The position numbers and the translations under genes are program-made. The notes beneath the pieces were generated by a model, which saw only the letters and a list, made by a program, of their open reading frames with translations, had not been told where the DNA came from and ran no database searches. A DNA stretch of 64,000 nucleotides from Dendrocalamus latiflorus (Eukaryota > Streptophyta > Magnoliopsida > Poales > Poaceae), in NCBI GenBank assembly GCA_017311315.1, contig CM029663.1, positions 37,832,622 through 37,896,621 on the forward strand, read 5' to 3'. Within the stretch, counting starts at the first letter, position 1. Every line of letters begins with the position of its first letter. Shown in pieces: positions 9,966 to 22,275 of the stretch.

Positions 9966-12010
9966 TATCTCAGTGTACTCAATCACTCCAGGAACTGATG
10001 TGTAACACTTGCCTAAAATCCACTCAATGCCTAGCCTCTCGTAGGGCGGATCTGCCACTGGACTCGTGAACCGGAGAAACACGATAGTTCTGAGTTCTGA
10101 CAAAATCAGTGCAGTGTGGCACCAGCCTCTCGACTTTGGCAACAATTACTCCACCTAACATGATCAGCTACGCTGCAAAAAGCAGAGGCATCAGATGAAA
10201 AATTTGTTGTCGAACAAATTTTATATTTCCAAATGCAGCAGTTGATGAGTCTCGTGATGCAGGTGCATCTAAATGAATGGCAATGTCGTAACCTATTTTA
10301 CTAATTGATCAACTTCTTTTCTGATTCTTTTTATCTGCAGTGCTCATGGCCATCAGATAAAGAGTTCATTCTCATGGAAATTATTCATAGCTAGAATAAA
10401 CTAATTGTATGTAAGTCAATTTCCATGTAAAAAGTGAAACTTAAACAAGTAGAATTTGAAGAAAGTAATTTTTACGGGCAGCAGCGATGAAGCAATGAGA
10501 ACTCGGTCCTGAAAGCGGTGACAACTGCACAAGTGCACAACGCCAACGTTACTGCGTTATTCACAGCGAAGGCTTCTGGGAGTAACTGCGCAGGCTTTGC
10601 CATAGTCACAACTTCAAATCCTCTCCAAGAAAAAGAACACTTCCAAAAAAAACCATTATATATTGTTTTTGAGAACACACACAATAAAAACATTAACAGT
10701 AACCACACTACATACAAAAGCTAAGTATCAGGAAAACAAATCAGTATAGCATGTGGCAAACGGCAGTTGAATAACGCAGTCCAAATAAAAAAAAATCCTC
10801 GGATTTCATAATAGTCCTGACCAGTGGTAGCATGTCAAAATGAAAACAGATCAATAAACCTATACGAAGCACCATAAAAGCAAAAAAAAAAAAGCCAACA
10901 AGGAGAAACTATAGGAAGACAAAAGACAAGGTCAGTTGGATCAGAAAATAATGGATAAGTATGTCATCAGACATCTGGACCAACAAAAAGTCTGAGCAAG
11001 GAAGACTGCAGACCAGATTGAAGCTAAATTTCAAATATTTCTGAAACGTAAGGATGATGCACATCATACTACTTGGGACATAATAAAATTTATTTCAGAA
11101 CAACATAGCAGCAGACATAACATACATTACATATCAAGAGGTTCGAATTGTAGCACTGAAAATTGTAGCCTGAGTTCAAGACAAATGGGGAAATGATTTT
11201 GTATTCAACCAATCATCCATCACTGAGCAGTTCAAGACAAATGGGGAAATGATTCTGATGCACATACTTCTACTGTGGAATATAAGGCTAAAACTTTATG
11301 CAATAAGTGGGGATGAAATTAAGGCCATATCGAATTCATTCTAGTTTGGGACATGAAGCTTGTTTGGTTTCTCAGTTCATAATTGCAATCTGAACATCTT
11401 GTAAAGAACATGTCGTTTCAGCTCACTCATTCATGCCAGAGTTCCATGGAAACCAGGAAATCAGCAATTTGTGCACAGAACTAGCATTCTAAATAGCAGC
11501 CAGCTAGCCACTATAGCCACATATGTGCCTACGAAAGTGTTCAAGGTAGCACAAACACTGCATATCAACAATTCTAATCCACATATCAAGGCCACTAACC
11601 TGTATAAGTGTTTAAAGGTGGGTGACCACTCACTAACCGCTATTTGGAACATTGCTTCATACTGAATAACCGAGGCCTCTAACCCCCAAAAGCTCTGAAA
11701 GTTGGGTGACCAGTCAGCAGTCGCTAACTATTTGGAACATCTTAATCTTATCTTAATATGCAAAAACAACTAGTGATATTAGAGGCACCATGTTAACCTG
11801 AGGAGAAAAATTCTAGAAATCCCCTCATTAGTTAGAAAAAAACTAGAAAACCCTACATTAACCGGAAAAAAGAAAAGTGTGAAAGGATGTGATCTACATG
11901 GACTCTAATAAGCAAATATAATAGAATGCTTTCCTGATTGATCCAAACATTTCACGTCCACCTATTTACATATATACTAGAACAAGTCGTGTAATTACAC
12001 AGGAAACTCT
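9966..12010. other. Intergenic stretch, no gene seen
   Basis: Mostly AT-rich DNA without a convincing reading frame. Two small imperfect direct repeats are visible: a 25-bp word beginning GTTCAAGACAAATGG at 11174 and again at 11231, and a GGGTGACCA...TATTTGGAACAT word near 11615 and 11705. These may mark old local duplications. Confidence 0.4.
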
Positions 12011-12280
12011 CCTTCGGTTAACACGATTTGGAGTGAGCTGAAGGACGAGCATAGCCTTTGGTGCATGGCTGGGGCGAAGAATCTGCAAGGGCTAGGTCTT
12101 GCGTTTGCAACATTTGTCTGTTAGGGCTAGGTCGAGTTGTGTTTGGTCGCTTTGTGTTTGTTTCTTGAGGCTGTGTAAAAGCCTCGCTCATATTTGGTCC
12201 CCGTATGAGTGAGGATCCTGTAGGGGACCCCCCTCCCCTCTAATGAAATGAAATGCAGCTCTTCTGTGTTTTCAAAAAAA
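12011..12280 (+). mobile_element. 5'-truncated L1-type LINE tail
   Basis: A 270-bp insertion ends TTCTGTGTTTTCAAAAAAA. It is bracketed by the exact 17-bp duplication ATTACACAGGAAACTCT at 11994-12010 and 12281-12297. A long variable target duplication plus a 3' A-tail is diagnostic of target-primed retrotransposition. The TAATGAAATGAAATGCA motif before the tail recurs in the insert at 34480-34611, so both belong to one LINE family. No coding function remains. Confidence 0.9.
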
Positions 12281-12297
12281 ATTACACAGGAAACTCT

Positions 12298-12878
12298 AAT
12301 AGTTGCATAGAACATACATAAAATTATTCCAAAGGTAACAAATAAGTAGTTTTAGCTAGAGGACCCAACAATGGTTACTGAAGGGAAATATATCTTACAT
12401 TTGATATTTTGATGAATATACATTGATCACACATGGATGTGAAACACTTCAATAACTGCAATAGTAGTTAGAAGGCAAAAAAAAAAAGAAGTAATAGTAA
12501 CTTTAGCTTTATGAAGTGAAAATAAGCAAATACCATGCCTAGCAAAGAATCTGTAATTCGTTTTATATATTAGACAAGCATCTCCCTCTATATATGTCTA
12601 CCAAGGAGCGATCTCTCATAATTTCTTAGTTTTTATATCCTGCAATGTTTTCTGCTTTAAAATTTCAATAGCTTTTAAAAAGCAAATTAAACTTTAATGC
12701 CTGCCATGTTTCTAGTGTGCAATCATTAAGCATCTTGTGCCAAAATTTTACGTCACTGTTATGAACCATGGTCCATAAAAGGGTTAAACACTGTAGAAAG
12801 AGGGTACGAAGGCAACAGCTTAAAGTAGAATGGCACTTTGAGGAGAGAGAGCACAGTTGGGGTATGGGAGAACTCGGC

Positions 12879-12909
<31 letters not shown>

Positions 12910-13696
12910 GAACTTGAGGGCCTTGAGAACAAATTCATCTTCTTTGCTTGAAAAAAATCCAATCTGCCTTTGAAAAAAATCCAATCTGCCTTCCCTCTTA
13001 TATGGAGAAGGCCCTAAGCCCCTAACAATTTAATCTAAGGGGGATAAGATGCCATCTAATGCAACTAATATAATCTGGGCTAAACACACATGATCTCTAA
13101 TGCAACTACTACTGACTTATCTCAACTAACTAGGAGGTAACAACCAAATCTGCTGCGCTACATTTACTCGCAGTGGGTCCACGCCCATGAAAGTCACTAA
13201 TTAAAATATTTCTCCATTTTAATTGAGGAATTCGAGTGCCTTACTTAAAACATTTTTTTCATTTTAATTTCGGGTCATCTTACTTAGCAGCTGCAGAAAA
13301 CGCTTGCATTTTTCAATGTAGATTGTACATAAATGACTGAACATATGTTCCCCGGCGGTAAGTCCATGCGTATCAGAAGTTCTCATGGCCTTTTAGTATT
13401 GGTGCATAATTAATTTACAAGATTTCAACAATTTTTTACATCAGTGGATAAAATATTGAGTCTGGCTTTGTACAATATGAACCAATATATTGCAATGGAG
13501 CTATTCAAGAACATCAAGTTTTATGCCCAAGAAGATATACATGATACAACAGTGATAATTAAAACACCATCACTGATCAACCAATTAAACAACACCACAG
13601 AATAAATGAGAAATGAAAATGCGAAAAATGTGAAGGAACAAAAATCAACATGTATTTGGTAATAGAAATGTACCAAACAAGAAAATCTTTTGGCAG
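12298..13696. other. Intergenic DNA and probable 3' side of AP-3 delta
   Basis: No independent gene. It contains a GA dinucleotide repeat at about 12881-12909. The last few hundred bases before 13697 are AT-rich and are likely the 3' UTR and terminator of the minus-strand AP-3 delta gene; the exact polyadenylation site cannot be read. Confidence 0.4.
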
Positions 13697-16522
13697 CTAC
13701 AGAAGGAAATCTTGGATTACTGGGGCTTGAGGTACAACATCACTTTCTCTATGCTTATGTTTTCCTTGACGATGCCCACTCCTGCCAGAGCTTCTGTGCT
13801 TTCTCGATTCTTTCCTATCACTTTCAGGAGGTTTCGTGCTCTTCTCTTTATCATGATTTCGTTGCTTACTTGTCCCAGAACTCCAAGTAGGGTGGCCTAC
13901 TAAATCAGCATCTATGTTCTCTATCCACGGAGAACTAGATTCACCGGTGTCCCTTTTGTTTAGCATTCCTTCAGAGGTCCTATCTGAAGCCTTTTGTGAA
14001 GATGATGGCTTGGCATCTCTACCCAAGAGCACACCACGTACAGCACCAGACAAGGCATCTTCTTTTGGAACATTTGCACTAGCCATCATAGAACTTAGGA
14101 AATCCTCACCATCCAGTTTCACTACTTTTGGTCTGGACCTCGTGGCCTTTGGCTTTTTCCCAGCAGATACAGGCTCGACAGTCTTCAATTTATCATCCAT
14201 AGCACTTTCATTGCTAGCAGACAGCAGAGGATCATTGGCATGAGGGTAATCGTTTGGCTCATCCTCAACTTTTCCTGTTGGGAGATAGTAGAGCCCATGC
14301 CGTTTACGGTGCTCAGAAAGAAGAGCAGATGAACCAACTGACACTGCAGACTCATCTCTAGTCTCTACAGAACAACGGCTGCGAGGGTAGAAGATGATTG
14401 AAGTTGAGGGAGTAGTGTCATCTTCACTTACAATGTCAGCAAGTTCGGCAAGATTTTCATTCAGGACAAGATCATCTGGTGGAGACACCTTCTTCTGTGC
14501 ATTCGCAGAAACAGGGCCTAGTTCTTGAGAGAATACTGTTTGGATATTCTTAACATAATCCTTGACCCGGCTATGCTTGTCATCATCACCAACATTCCTT
14601 TCCTTCAACTCTTGAATTTCTTTTAGCAATTGGACCAAATTGATCAGGTTACGTGCCCTCTCCAGGACCTCAACTTCATGGCACTCAACAAGTGGGCCAA
14701 CTGTTGTTTCAATCAAGTTAATCATGTAAACTATTGATTTGTGCGAAAAAGGGTCCTTTTCAACTGTGCTTGGCATAACAATTTGTTCTTCCCCAATTGC
14801 AGTGTCGCTTACCCTGCTAACAGTTTGATCGGTAGCAATCCCATCCAACACTACATCCACTTCCTTGTTTGAATCATTCAACCTCCTGACATACAAAGTG
14901 CAACAGAACGTGATCACTTTAAGTACTGCCTGGATGTAGACTGCTCTTACTGACATTGGCAGGAGGCTAGTCCTTGGCTGCAAGAGTGCCTCGACAAGCT
15001 CAACAGGGTCCTTGCAGAAGTTAACATACTCACCAGAGACCCATGCAGCAGCAGAAAGAACAGGGCAGAGGAGGTGGTTCCCAAGCAAAGCAGGGTCAAT
15101 TAGGAGAGTTCGAGCTGAATAGACAAGCTCTCGCCGTGCATCCTGCACCCTCAGTCCCACATCAACAAGCTGCCGAGCAATCTCATCCCCCTGGGCACAA
15201 TGCAGGCTCCTTGCCATATCCGCGAGGAGTGAGACATACCAATCGAAGTCTGACACCAGCTCATACACGTTGCGCCCACATGCTGCTAGAACAGCCCCAA
15301 GAATGTCATTTGCAAACTCTGGGTCTGACTTTGCGGCATGACTGACCAGCATGCCAGCAATGTCCATGACATTGTTGTCACCGACCATCCCCATCATAAG
15401 ATGCAATGCCTCCCTGCGGATGTTCGAGTCAGCATCACCCAGTGACTGCGCAATCACATCACGGTATTCATGCACAGTCGATGCATATGCCGGGCCAAGC
15501 ATACCAAGCGCCAGGAGCCCAAGGTACCGCAGGTTGGGATCATCATCAGCAGCAAGGAACTCCTTAGTTTTCCCAACAGCAAGGCGCACAGCGGCATCAT
15601 GCGCTGGCAGAGCAGTTAGCACCATGCGGATGCACTCAAACGTCAGGGACATGGCTGCGGAGCGGGCGAGGAGCTGGCAGACTGGGTCAACAATTCGTGC
15701 AGCTAGACGCGATTCCAGAGGAGCCAGCCGGGCAAACACCTTGAGCACCTTGATGATAGCCCAGTTGGAGCGGGACGTGGTGAGCAGATTGTAGAGGTCG
15801 GGCGCGAGCGGCAGGAAAGGAGACGCGTCAGCTGGCGGCGCCGAGAGCTCACAGAAGGCAGACGCAGCGGCAGTCGACGCCCGCGGGTCAGGCGACGCGA
15901 GGCACGCGGCCAGCGGCTTGAAGAGGACCGGCACGGCCGCGGACGGCGAGGCGGCTATGACGCGCGCGGCGGCCGCGATAGCGCGGGGGCTGCCGCGGGA
16001 GAGGTGGGGCACGAGATCGTGCGCGAGGTGGACGGCGAGGTCGGGCGCGGAGGCCGCGGCGGGGGAGGCGAGGAGCTGGAGAGCGAGGGCGGAGACATGG
16101 TGGGAGGCGACGGCGGAGGCGGAGGGGGAGAGGTCCTTGTGGAGCTGGTGTGTGGCGAGCGGAAGGAGGGAGAGCGAGGCCGGGTGCAGCGAGAGCGAGG
16201 CGGCGAGGTACGCGAGGCGCTTGTGGGGGAGGTGCGGCGAGGCGAGGAGCTCGATGGCGGGGAAGGCGAGTGGGTGGGAGGCGACGGGGGCGAAGTGGAG
16301 GGAGGAGAGGTAGGTCAGCTTCTGGAGCGCGGCGGCCTTGGTGGCCGCGTCGGGGGCGCGGATCTCGCGGTGGATCTCGGAGAGCGCGCGGGCGACGGCA
16401 GCGGACTCGCCGGCGGCGGACGGGTCAGCGCGGAGGGACTTGACGAGGTCGTCGAGGGAGCGCTGGAAGAGGGTGTCCACCAGCGACGGCGCCGGCGCCG
16501 GGGCCGGCGGGGCGGAAGCCAT
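13697..16522 (-). CDS. AP-3 adaptor complex subunit delta
   Basis: A single uninterrupted frame of 941 codons. AP-3 delta is the large scaffold subunit of the AP-3 coat, which in plants sorts membrane cargo from the Golgi/endosome to the vacuole. The start shows SLVDTLFQRSLDDLVKSLR, the conserved N-terminus of plant delta-adaptins. An alpha-helical Adaptin_N solenoid fills roughly residues 25-560, including DDDPNLRYLGLLALG, SDANIRREALHLMMGMV-like and DPALLGN...WVSGEY blocks. A charged hinge follows, and the tail from about 890 is rich in Lys, Arg, His and Ser (KHRSSGRSGHRQGKHKHRE). It is slightly longer than the ~870-residue Arabidopsis protein and lacks a recognisable ear. The lack of introns matches my knowledge of plant AP-3 delta genes. 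The N-terminal 300 codons are strongly GC-rich, which explains long spurious antisense frames. Confidence 0.94.
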   Translation of the reverse strand: MASAPPAPAPAPSLVDTLFQRSLDDLVKSLRADPSAAGESAAVARALSEIHREIRAPDAATKAAALQKLTYLSSLHFAPVASHPLAFPAIELLASPHLPHKRLAYLAASLSLHPASLSLLPLATHQLHKDLSPSASAVASHHVSALALQLLASPAAASAPDLAVHLAHDLVPHLSRGSPRAIAAAARVIAASPSAAVPVLFKPLAACLASPDPRASTAAASAFCELSAPPADASPFLPLAPDLYNLLTTSRSNWAIIKVLKVFARLAPLESRLAARIVDPVCQLLARSAAMSLTFECIRMVLTALPAHDAAVRLAVGKTKEFLAADDDPNLRYLGLLALGMLGPAYASTVHEYRDVIAQSLGDADSNIRREALHLMMGMVGDNNVMDIAGMLVSHAAKSDPEFANDILGAVLAACGRNVYELVSDFDWYVSLLADMARSLHCAQGDEIARQLVDVGLRVQDARRELVYSARTLLIDPALLGNHLLCPVLSAAAWVSGEYVNFCKDPVELVEALLQPRTSLLPMSVRAVYIQAVLKVITFCCTLYVRRLNDSNKEVDVVLDGIATDQTVSRVSDTAIGEEQIVMPSTVEKDPFSHKSIVYMINLIETTVGPLVECHEVEVLERARNLINLVQLLKEIQELKERNVGDDDKHSRVKDYVKNIQTVFSQELGPVSANAQKKVSPPDDLVLNENLAELADIVSEDDTTPSTSIIFYPRSRCSVETRDESAVSVGSSALLSEHRKRHGLYYLPTGKVEDEPNDYPHANDPLLSASNESAMDDKLKTVEPVSAGKKPKATRSRPKVVKLDGEDFLSSMMASANVPKEDALSGAVRGVLLGRDAKPSSSQKASDRTSEGMLNKRDTGESSSPWIENIDADLVGHPTWSSGTSKQRNHDKEKSTKPPESDRKESRKHRSSGRSGHRQGKHKHRESDVVPQAPVIQDFLL

Positions 16523-17212
16523 CGGAGGTGGGAAGCGGTGGATCTGTGTGGTTTTGGGGGCTGGTTCGGATTCGAGGGGCGTGCCGGCGCGCCCGAGATG
16601 GATGGCTCGCGCCGCAGTAGTGGGTTAGGGCTGGACGACGACCGGGCGGGCCGGCATTTTCATTTTAGCTGTTTAATGGGTTAAGGCTAAAAATGGGAAA
16701 ATTACTATAGGTTTCTTTTTCGCGAAGGAAATACGCCCCCAAGACCCTAACCCTGTTTCATTATAGTAGTAACAGTACAAGTCCCAGATTTTTATATAGA
16801 AGAATGAGAAATTAACAAAATTATAACCATATCTTTCTTCCATGGCATAGTATCTAACTTCACTAGTTAGTAAAGAATGTTGGAGCACATCACCGAAGTT
16901 GTTGTAGCAGGTCGGCAACAACCTTGAATCCACCTCTTTGCTAGTGATACAGAAAGTGACTGGTTTGAACCTTCTCTTGTGATTGCCGGTGGTAAAGTAT
17001 GTGGCCGGCAAGGGACCTAACCTGAAACTGCCGGAGATACTAGGGATGGCCGACGTGAACTAGATGACGAAGAGGAGTAGGAGGCATAGCTCACTCAGGG
17101 ATCGCCGTACACCTACTCAATGGCACATGCCTCCTCTACTACACCGAGTGCCTGAGGAGGTAAAGATCGCTAGAAAAAAGTGTTTTAGGAATTGAGTCAT
17201 GGATTGAGTTGT
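16523..17212. other. AP-3 delta upstream region and intergenic DNA
   Basis: The first ~100 bp are GC-rich and probably form the 5' UTR and core promoter of AP-3 delta (minus strand). No clear TATA box was found. The remainder is AT-richer and has no supported gene. Confidence 0.4.
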
Positions 17213-18240
17213 GATGACCTAGGTCAATGGATAAAGGTTGCATGATACATGTCTTGACTAATGTAGGTTAAGTTGTGAAGAACTTGAGCCTGGAAATGGT
17301 TTCTTTGTCTTTGGATGTGCAGGGTCGCTTGGAGTTAACCATGGTCAATGGCGAGGATCGGGGCTAGGCACATGGAGGAGTTGAGGCCTAGAATGATCGA
17401 GGATGCCGAGTGAAACGGTGAGCTCAAACATGGCACGAGTAAGGCAGAAAAAATTGAAGGCGAGTTCGAACAGCAGGATGGTGCCATGTAACTTGCACGG
17501 GCGAAGTGAGCCATGGTTCGGTAGAACCGGGACAGGAGAGACTTAGCGACGTGTGGCAAGCTAGTGGTGCACCTACACGTGACAAGCATGACGATTTCTT
17601 GCAGTGGTTGGTGATGACCGGGTTAAGAAATGGTATTTTGGTAATCTTGACCAAACTACCAGAAACCATCTTGTATCAAAACCGCAGTGCATGGTTGATA
17701 CATTGGGGAGCGGTTTAGGTCAAGGTGGAGCTGGTCGGATCAAGGCTAAGGATTCAGCGGATGCACATTTATGCACTTTGAAAAGCGTGCATAAGTGAAC
17801 TTGTGAGAGTAAAACCCACGTGTGTGAAGTTAAGGGTTTCTCCTATTGCAATAGTGGATAAGATCCATTAAGGGATATAGATGGTTGGTTGTCCACCTAT
17901 AAAATGGGGGTTGGGATGGAGACATATAAGGTTAACCATCCAATCCATCTCATGTGCTCTCATCTCTAGGGTTAGGATTTGAGAGTGAGTGTCTTGTGTG
18001 CTATTTATCCTTCAAAGTAGAGTGGTTGTAAAACATACCTTCTTAAGTAAGCAATACATCAATCGTTTTGCATATCTTGTGTCTCTCTTGTTTTTGATTG
18101 ATGTGCTTGACTTTTGGTTGGTTTTGATCTCTCTTCTTTCCCTCTCGTGATCTTGTTGTGCCAAGAACGTTGTGAACTCTCAAAATTATGACTTGGGTAT
18201 TGAGCTCATTATTCTCCTCTATAAGGTTGGTCTCACAATG
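17213..18240 (+). mobile_element. Possible solo LTR (boundaries uncertain)
   Basis: The stretch from TGATGACCTAGGTC near 17213 to GGTCTCACA near 18240 has TG...CA-type limits, no coding potential, a TATA-like CCTATAAAATGGG near 17900 and a pyrimidine-rich downstream region, all typical of a plant LTR. No partner LTR, primer site or target duplication is visible, so the call rests on texture alone. Confidence 0.35.
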
Positions 18241-18764
18241 CATAGAGGAAGTAGAAGTATCTATTCATTAGCAACAAGATATATCAATTAAATCCTCACA
18301 AGATGTGGATACACTAGCTTTAGATGTTATGCAAGGATTAGAATCTATACATGGCATATATCTATTAAATTAGGCTAAGTAGTTAAGGTTCTTAATTGTG
18401 ACCAGCGAATTTATTTCGGTTTACCATTTGTATGAATTTTTAGATATAGCAAATTAGCTCAAAACATTACAAAAAATTTTGTGGAGCCTCCCGACTGACT
18501 GTGTAATTATTTCATAACTTTATCCATTCTGAATTTTACTCAAAAAATTATTTTAGTGTATTGTTTGTAGGAATTTTTTAGTATTGAAAATGAGCACCAA
18601 AAAATATAAATTTTTTTGAAGGATCCTCACACAGTGGACTTGATTTTATAATTTTTCTAGAATTTTTTGTGGAGCCTTCAGTTTTCGATCTAGCTCACCC
18701 TTGGATGGCTACTTTTCTGCGAAAAGGGTGGGCTGGGCACGGGAACCACGGCCAGGCATGAGGG

Positions 18765-20893
18765 TGTTAGATCAAGGAGACCAACTAGAGGGGGTGAATA
18801 GATGATCTAAAAAATTCTTCTCTAATTAATTATCAATTTCTATTTGGCTAAACCAAGCAAATAATACGAAAGCTTAACACAAAAAGGTTTAGCACAAATA
18901 ACGCCTAAAACAACTAGGTTCACCTAAGTGCACCAATAAGATAAGCATATGTCATGGTTTATAATCCTAGGATGATAAGCAACTAATTTAATTCTATGAA
19001 TATAAATTATTTGAATGTAAATTGAGCACAAGAAAACAAATCACAATTAACAGGGTTGCTTTTACTGTGGTGTTCGAAGACTTACCGGTCTCCCCTAGTC
19101 CATGTTGAGATTAGCCCAAACGAATTGGACCGGCTCCATGAATTAAGCCGAAACACCTCAATCCACTAGTTGTAGCTCTTTCTCGCTTCGGGTTGGTAAG
19201 CTCCAATCTTCGTAACTTTGCTGAGTCTTCTCACAACCTTCTTTGAGAAGATCATCGCGCACGATGCTTCCAACGCCGTTTAGGAGTCGACAAACTGCAA
19301 GAGTAATAAGTCAAGCCCCTTGCTTGACTCTCACCATATGCAACGAATGCACACCGCTCAAATGGATATACAATCCACCTCTAGATGCAACACATGCAAT
19401 CTAGAGCATTTTTCCTTACTCACAAGGTGCAACACATGCACAATTGAGAGGAGGACCTCACACTAGCTCAAGAGAATGAAATAGAGTGAAGCATTACCTT
19501 CTCCAACCAGCCACAAGCAGGTATATATACCCCAGACCTCGAAACTAACCGTTGAGACAGAAAATCAAGATTTCCGGAAGAACCGCAGGCAAACGATTGG
19601 TACTTCTGCTCCCCTCAGCAACGGCTAGAAAACTAGCCATTGTAGGCAAATCCAGTAGTTCTGACGTACAAAGTCAAGTACTACCGATCATCAGAAGTAC
19701 CACCTCACTCGTGCGGAACTATCGATTTTCTCAGAGACGAGAAGACACCACATAGGTGTCTCTCTGGAAATAACGTACCACTACATAAGCCGGACGTTCC
19801 ACAAATCAGAAGTACTACTCACACAGAGCTAGTAGTATCGCTCGCAGATCAGACTGCTCACACAGAGCAGATTGGACCGCCCACACAGAGCAGATCGGAC
19901 CTCTCACATAGAGTTGGTCGAAAGTACCGATCATCGACTACACTGGTACCTAACTACATCAGATTATTCAACCACTCAGGTCTCCGACCACGTTGTTAAC
20001 ACATAATGAGACTGAAGCTGCTAGACGTGACCCCTCTTAATAGTACGACAACCTATACTAGCAATCTGGTCTTCTAACCAAACACCAAGACCGATAAAAG
20101 ACTAGGAACACATCCTTAGCCCAAGCTAGCCAAACCTTTGTCTTAAATCATATTCTTGATATACATCAACGCATGATGCATCCTTTACTTCAACTCCATC
20201 AACACATGATGAATCTTTACTTGACTTGATGATCAACAAATGATCATTTCCTCTTGAATATATATCAACTCATGTTGCATCTTGTTCTTGACTTGATGAT
20301 TTTCAACACATGAAGTTATCCCAAGTCTTCCTCATTTTTGCAACATAACATATTCATCCAACTCATAGAAGATGTTAGTACACAAAATAATTGTCATCAC
20401 TTACCAAACTTTACCGTTAACACATAATAGAGGGACTAGATTCTACAATCTTCTCTTTTTTGTTATTCATGACAACCTCAACAAATAATGAGATAAAAAT
20501 TGCACTGCGAGTATACAACATGTACACAACACTTGTATACTCTAAGGTAGCATTTAAAGCAAAGCTTACTTATCTAGTTGTCATTAATCATCCAACCATT
20601 AATATATAATAGAAAAACTAGATGACAACCTGATTATGAGTATATATGAACTACACAAGCTACATAAAGCATATGTACATATTCAAGTTTGACTTATTTG
20701 GTGAAATTCATTCTATATTTCCGATCCGAGGAATGCAATAGATAAGAATGTGATATTGAATGCATACCACTTATGTTTTTCACCTTTTCATCATAATGAG
20801 ACTAAGCAATATCATAATCAATAAACATATTAGTCTCACAATTGTATTTACCATTATCACCAAAACCAACTTAATAGAACTTGAACTTATAAA
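18765..20893 (-). mobile_element. Truncated LTR retroelement inside the left arm
   Basis: A putative 3' LTR at 18765-20447 has TG...CA ends, and its plus-strand start TGTTAGATC followed by AGAGGGGGTGAATAG is a motif I associate with grass Copia (SIRE/Maximus-like) LTRs. Directly next to it, the minus strand carries the purine tract AAAAAAGAGAAGAT (20448-20461). About 430 bp of internal-like sequence follows, then the host arm resumes at about 20894. The 5' LTR and all coding parts are missing. The family name is from memory of motifs, not a search. Confidence 0.55.
20448..20461 (-). other. Polypurine tract of the truncated LTR element
   Basis: The minus strand reads AAAAAAGAGAAGAT and is followed immediately by TGTAGAATC, the start of the LTR. 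This adjacency fixes the orientation of the insert. Confidence 0.6.
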
Positions 20894-21010
20894 GGGGTGG
20901 CGGCTTTGCACGCTATCGAGGTGCAAAAACCAGCTTTCCGAGCTACGAGAGTGTAGAAACTGGCTTTCTGCGCAACCAGGGGCTAGGAAGTACCTGGCTA
21001 CTTGCACGAT
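20894..21010. repeat. 30-bp subterminal repeats in the inverted arms
   Basis: Three adjoining ~30-bp units each contain a GCTA/GCAAC start and an AC(C/T)(A/G)GCTTTC-like centre. Corresponding units occur inverted at about 22830-22930. They form the inner part of the long inverted terminus. Confidence 0.6.
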
Positions 21011-21107
21011 GCCCGTGCGCGTGAACTTGCCACCACCCGCACTCCCCGACCACACGAAGTGGGTGGCCCCACCCACGCATGAAGATTCAGCACGCCTCCA
21101 ACTACAT

Positions 21108-22275
21108 TAAGTAGAAATCCCGCTTTCCTAGCCACTCGCATGAAATGACACCCATGCGTATGAAATGATGAGTGTTTTTGGCTGAGGCACATAAAATGAC
21201 AATCGTTTTTGGTAGTGTGGGAAGCTCGGCCACCCACCGCCTCGCGCGCGTGTGCATGGCTGGCCCCCTATGCGTTGGCACCCCCCATGCGCATAGTTTG
21301 CAATAAAACAGTCCTGGGAGGTAGTTGAGGCCACATATGTTCGAACCCACAAGAGGCAGTCTAAGAGACCGAGAGAGTGACCAAAGGGAGGTTGTCCAGT
21401 TTGCGTTATTTATTCTAAGGTTCCCAAGATGTTGAGATGAGCCAAGTGAGAGCCTCTTCATCAGCACGCGCAGAGTTTTGCCCAAAATGCAACACGCTAG
21501 TGAAAACGGAAGATCTTAGGGACGGTCAAGAATCCTGGACGCCACTACTACAAGTGCCACTTTTACTCGGTGAGCTAGTTTGGGTTGGGTTGCTTTCAAT
21601 TATTCTCCAGATGTTAGAAAACTTTTTTGTTGATTCAATTGCAAGATGGCCCAAGCGGTTGCCAATTCTGAGTATGGGAAGATAAAATGAGCACTAGACA
21701 TGGCATTATTCTGGAGAAGGAAGTTGTGATACGGGGTAGGGGAATGGTGGAGATGAGGCATTGTGTTCACAGATTGGAGAGCAAGACGAACTTAATGTTG
21801 TGTATTGTTTGTTTCTTGTGTTGGTCGTTATCTGGAAGGTGTAATGTTGTGAGTGTTGTTGTGATTCGCGGGTTGGAATGCAATGTAGTAGGGTTTTATG
21901 ATTTCATATAACTTGGATTGCAGTAAGTTTAGCACAACATGGCTACTCTATGTAAGAGGCACCCATGAAGGGTTTAGGCCACCTGGACTCCCTCCTCCGC
22001 ATATTTGTCGCCCGTCACTTCGGCATCCTTTGACTTAGAGTTTCAGGGTTTGTTGCACGTGATGCGGGCAACCGTTTGAGTTAGGGTTTTAGGGTTTGTT
22101 GCACGTGATGCGGTTAGGGGGGCCTTAAGGTGGTCGAGAGTATGCCGAATCTTCGCGTGTGGCCAGACCGCATTAAGCGAGAATCCCACGTGTGCATGAA
22201 ATGACACCCATGCACATGAAATGACCGGCATTTTTGGCTGAGACACATGAAATGACAGGCGTTTTTGGCGGTACA
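21108..22275 (+). repeat. Two ~105-bp direct repeats inside the 4.9-kb element
   Basis: The block at about 21108-21215, with CATTAAG..GAAATCCC, CATGAAATGACACCCATGC and GTTTTTGGCTGAG-like words, recurs at about 22172-22275. A second, shorter direct repeat containing GGGTTTGTTGCACGTGATGC occurs at about 22047 and 22092. The sequence between them has no recognised coding function. Confidence 0.7.

Noticed and set aside
10472..10724. Short frames on both strands near 10500
   Set aside because: Under 85 codons, no domain, no splice context or conservation signal I can read.
16004..16684. Long plus-strand frames opposite the AP-3 delta N-terminus
   Set aside because: They encode Gly/Arg/Glu low-complexity sequence and exist because the antisense strand of a GC-rich, Ala-rich coding region rarely contains stops.
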